A stretch of DNA of 53,320 nt from JBMZCV01 sp049613665 (GTDB lineage Bacteria > Bacteroidota > Bacteroidia > Chitinophagales > UBA2359): positions 1 through 53,320 of the forward strand of contig JBMZCV010000009.1 of NCBI GenBank assembly GCA_049613665.1, in the 5' to 3' direction. This document shows positions 53,246 through 53,320 of the stretch, one piece after another. The first letter of the stretch is position 1, and every line of letters begins with the position of its first letter. The translations under genes and the position numbers were made by a program. The notes under the pieces are model-generated. The model saw only the letters and a program-made list of their open reading frames with translations. It did not search any database and was not told the origin of the DNA.

Positions 53246-53320
53246 ACCTACACAAAAACAATGATAATGTCGTCAGAAAATCAAAAAGATTGACCTTTTA
53301 AAAATTAGTCTTTTGGTGCA

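Larger units (their letters stand above)
52919..53320. other. 402-bp terminal intergenic region with repeats I and R4
   Basis: Carries repeat copy I and R4 copy 2. No coding frame is convincing to the end of the window. Confidence 0.55.

Noticed and set aside
1..53320. tRNA, rRNA, CRISPR arrays, prophage or intact insertion sequence
   Set aside because: I scanned for cloverleaf-like ends, regularly spaced repeats with unique spacers, and transposase or integrase motifs and found none. A tRNA search program would be decisive.

Overview
The window reads as a chromosomal segment of a low-GC, AT-rich member of the Bacteroidota. The sequence signs are: the type IX secretion system (T9SS) outer-membrane translocon protein SprA; a PorP/SprF-family protein; three very large secreted proteins with a type A T9SS C-terminal sorting domain; a DUF4369-TlpA thioredoxin; TAnnTTTG promoter boxes; and a near absence of Shine-Dalgarno sequences. 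The mix of HYR, SprB, SBBP and PKD modules would suit a Saprospiria, Chitinophagia or Cytophagia relative, but that placement is inference. I saw no rRNA, tRNA, CRISPR array, prophage or intact insertion sequence.

Layout. 1-4.9 kb: a surface lipoprotein, an orphan DUF1016 (YhcG-type) nuclease, a membrane protein with a Cys/Gly-only tail, and dihydrofolate reductase. 5.6-9.0 kb: a PorP/SprF protein and a T9SS cargo. 9.0-12.8 kb (minus): Kdo transferase WaaA, a lipoprotein and a polysaccharide deacetylase-like protein. 13.2-18.8 kb: a HYR/SprB T9SS cargo and an S9 peptidase. 18.8-31.3 kb: Lgt, an NlpC/P60-like secreted protein, SprA (2573 aa) and RuvA. 31.6-37.5 kb: a hypothetical protein, a small protein, an MBL-fold hydrolase, a TlpA-like protein and ferrochelatase. 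38-43.8 kb: a CarH-type MerR/B12 regulator, a di-heme peroxidase and a third T9SS cargo. 43.9-47.7 kb: a secreted beta-propeller-like protein and a tandem gene duplication with relics. 48-53 kb: PhzF-like and DinB-like proteins, an ExbB-ExbD-TonB operon and methionyl-tRNA formyltransferase.

How the genes work together. The dominant theme is the cell envelope. SprA and the PorP/SprF protein belong to the T9SS, and the three CTD proteins are candidate substrates. Lgt lipidates the lipoproteins seen here, WaaA builds the LPS core, and ExbB/ExbD/TonB energises the outer membrane.

The least explained feature is the intergenic DNA. A ~110 bp structured repeat occurs in at least 11 copies, in both orientations, and most copies lie 10-140 bp upstream of a start codon. 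One end is a small hairpin whose stem shows compensatory base changes between copies. Three other dispersed repeat families (R2, R3, R4) share the intergenic regions. A tandem 776-bp duplication at 45.9-47.4 kb carries two secreted YwqK/MORN-like proteins. They differ almost only by amino-acid-changing substitutions in the first ~158 codons and are identical in the last 61. The repeat family and the diversifying gene pair are the two best candidates for something undescribed.
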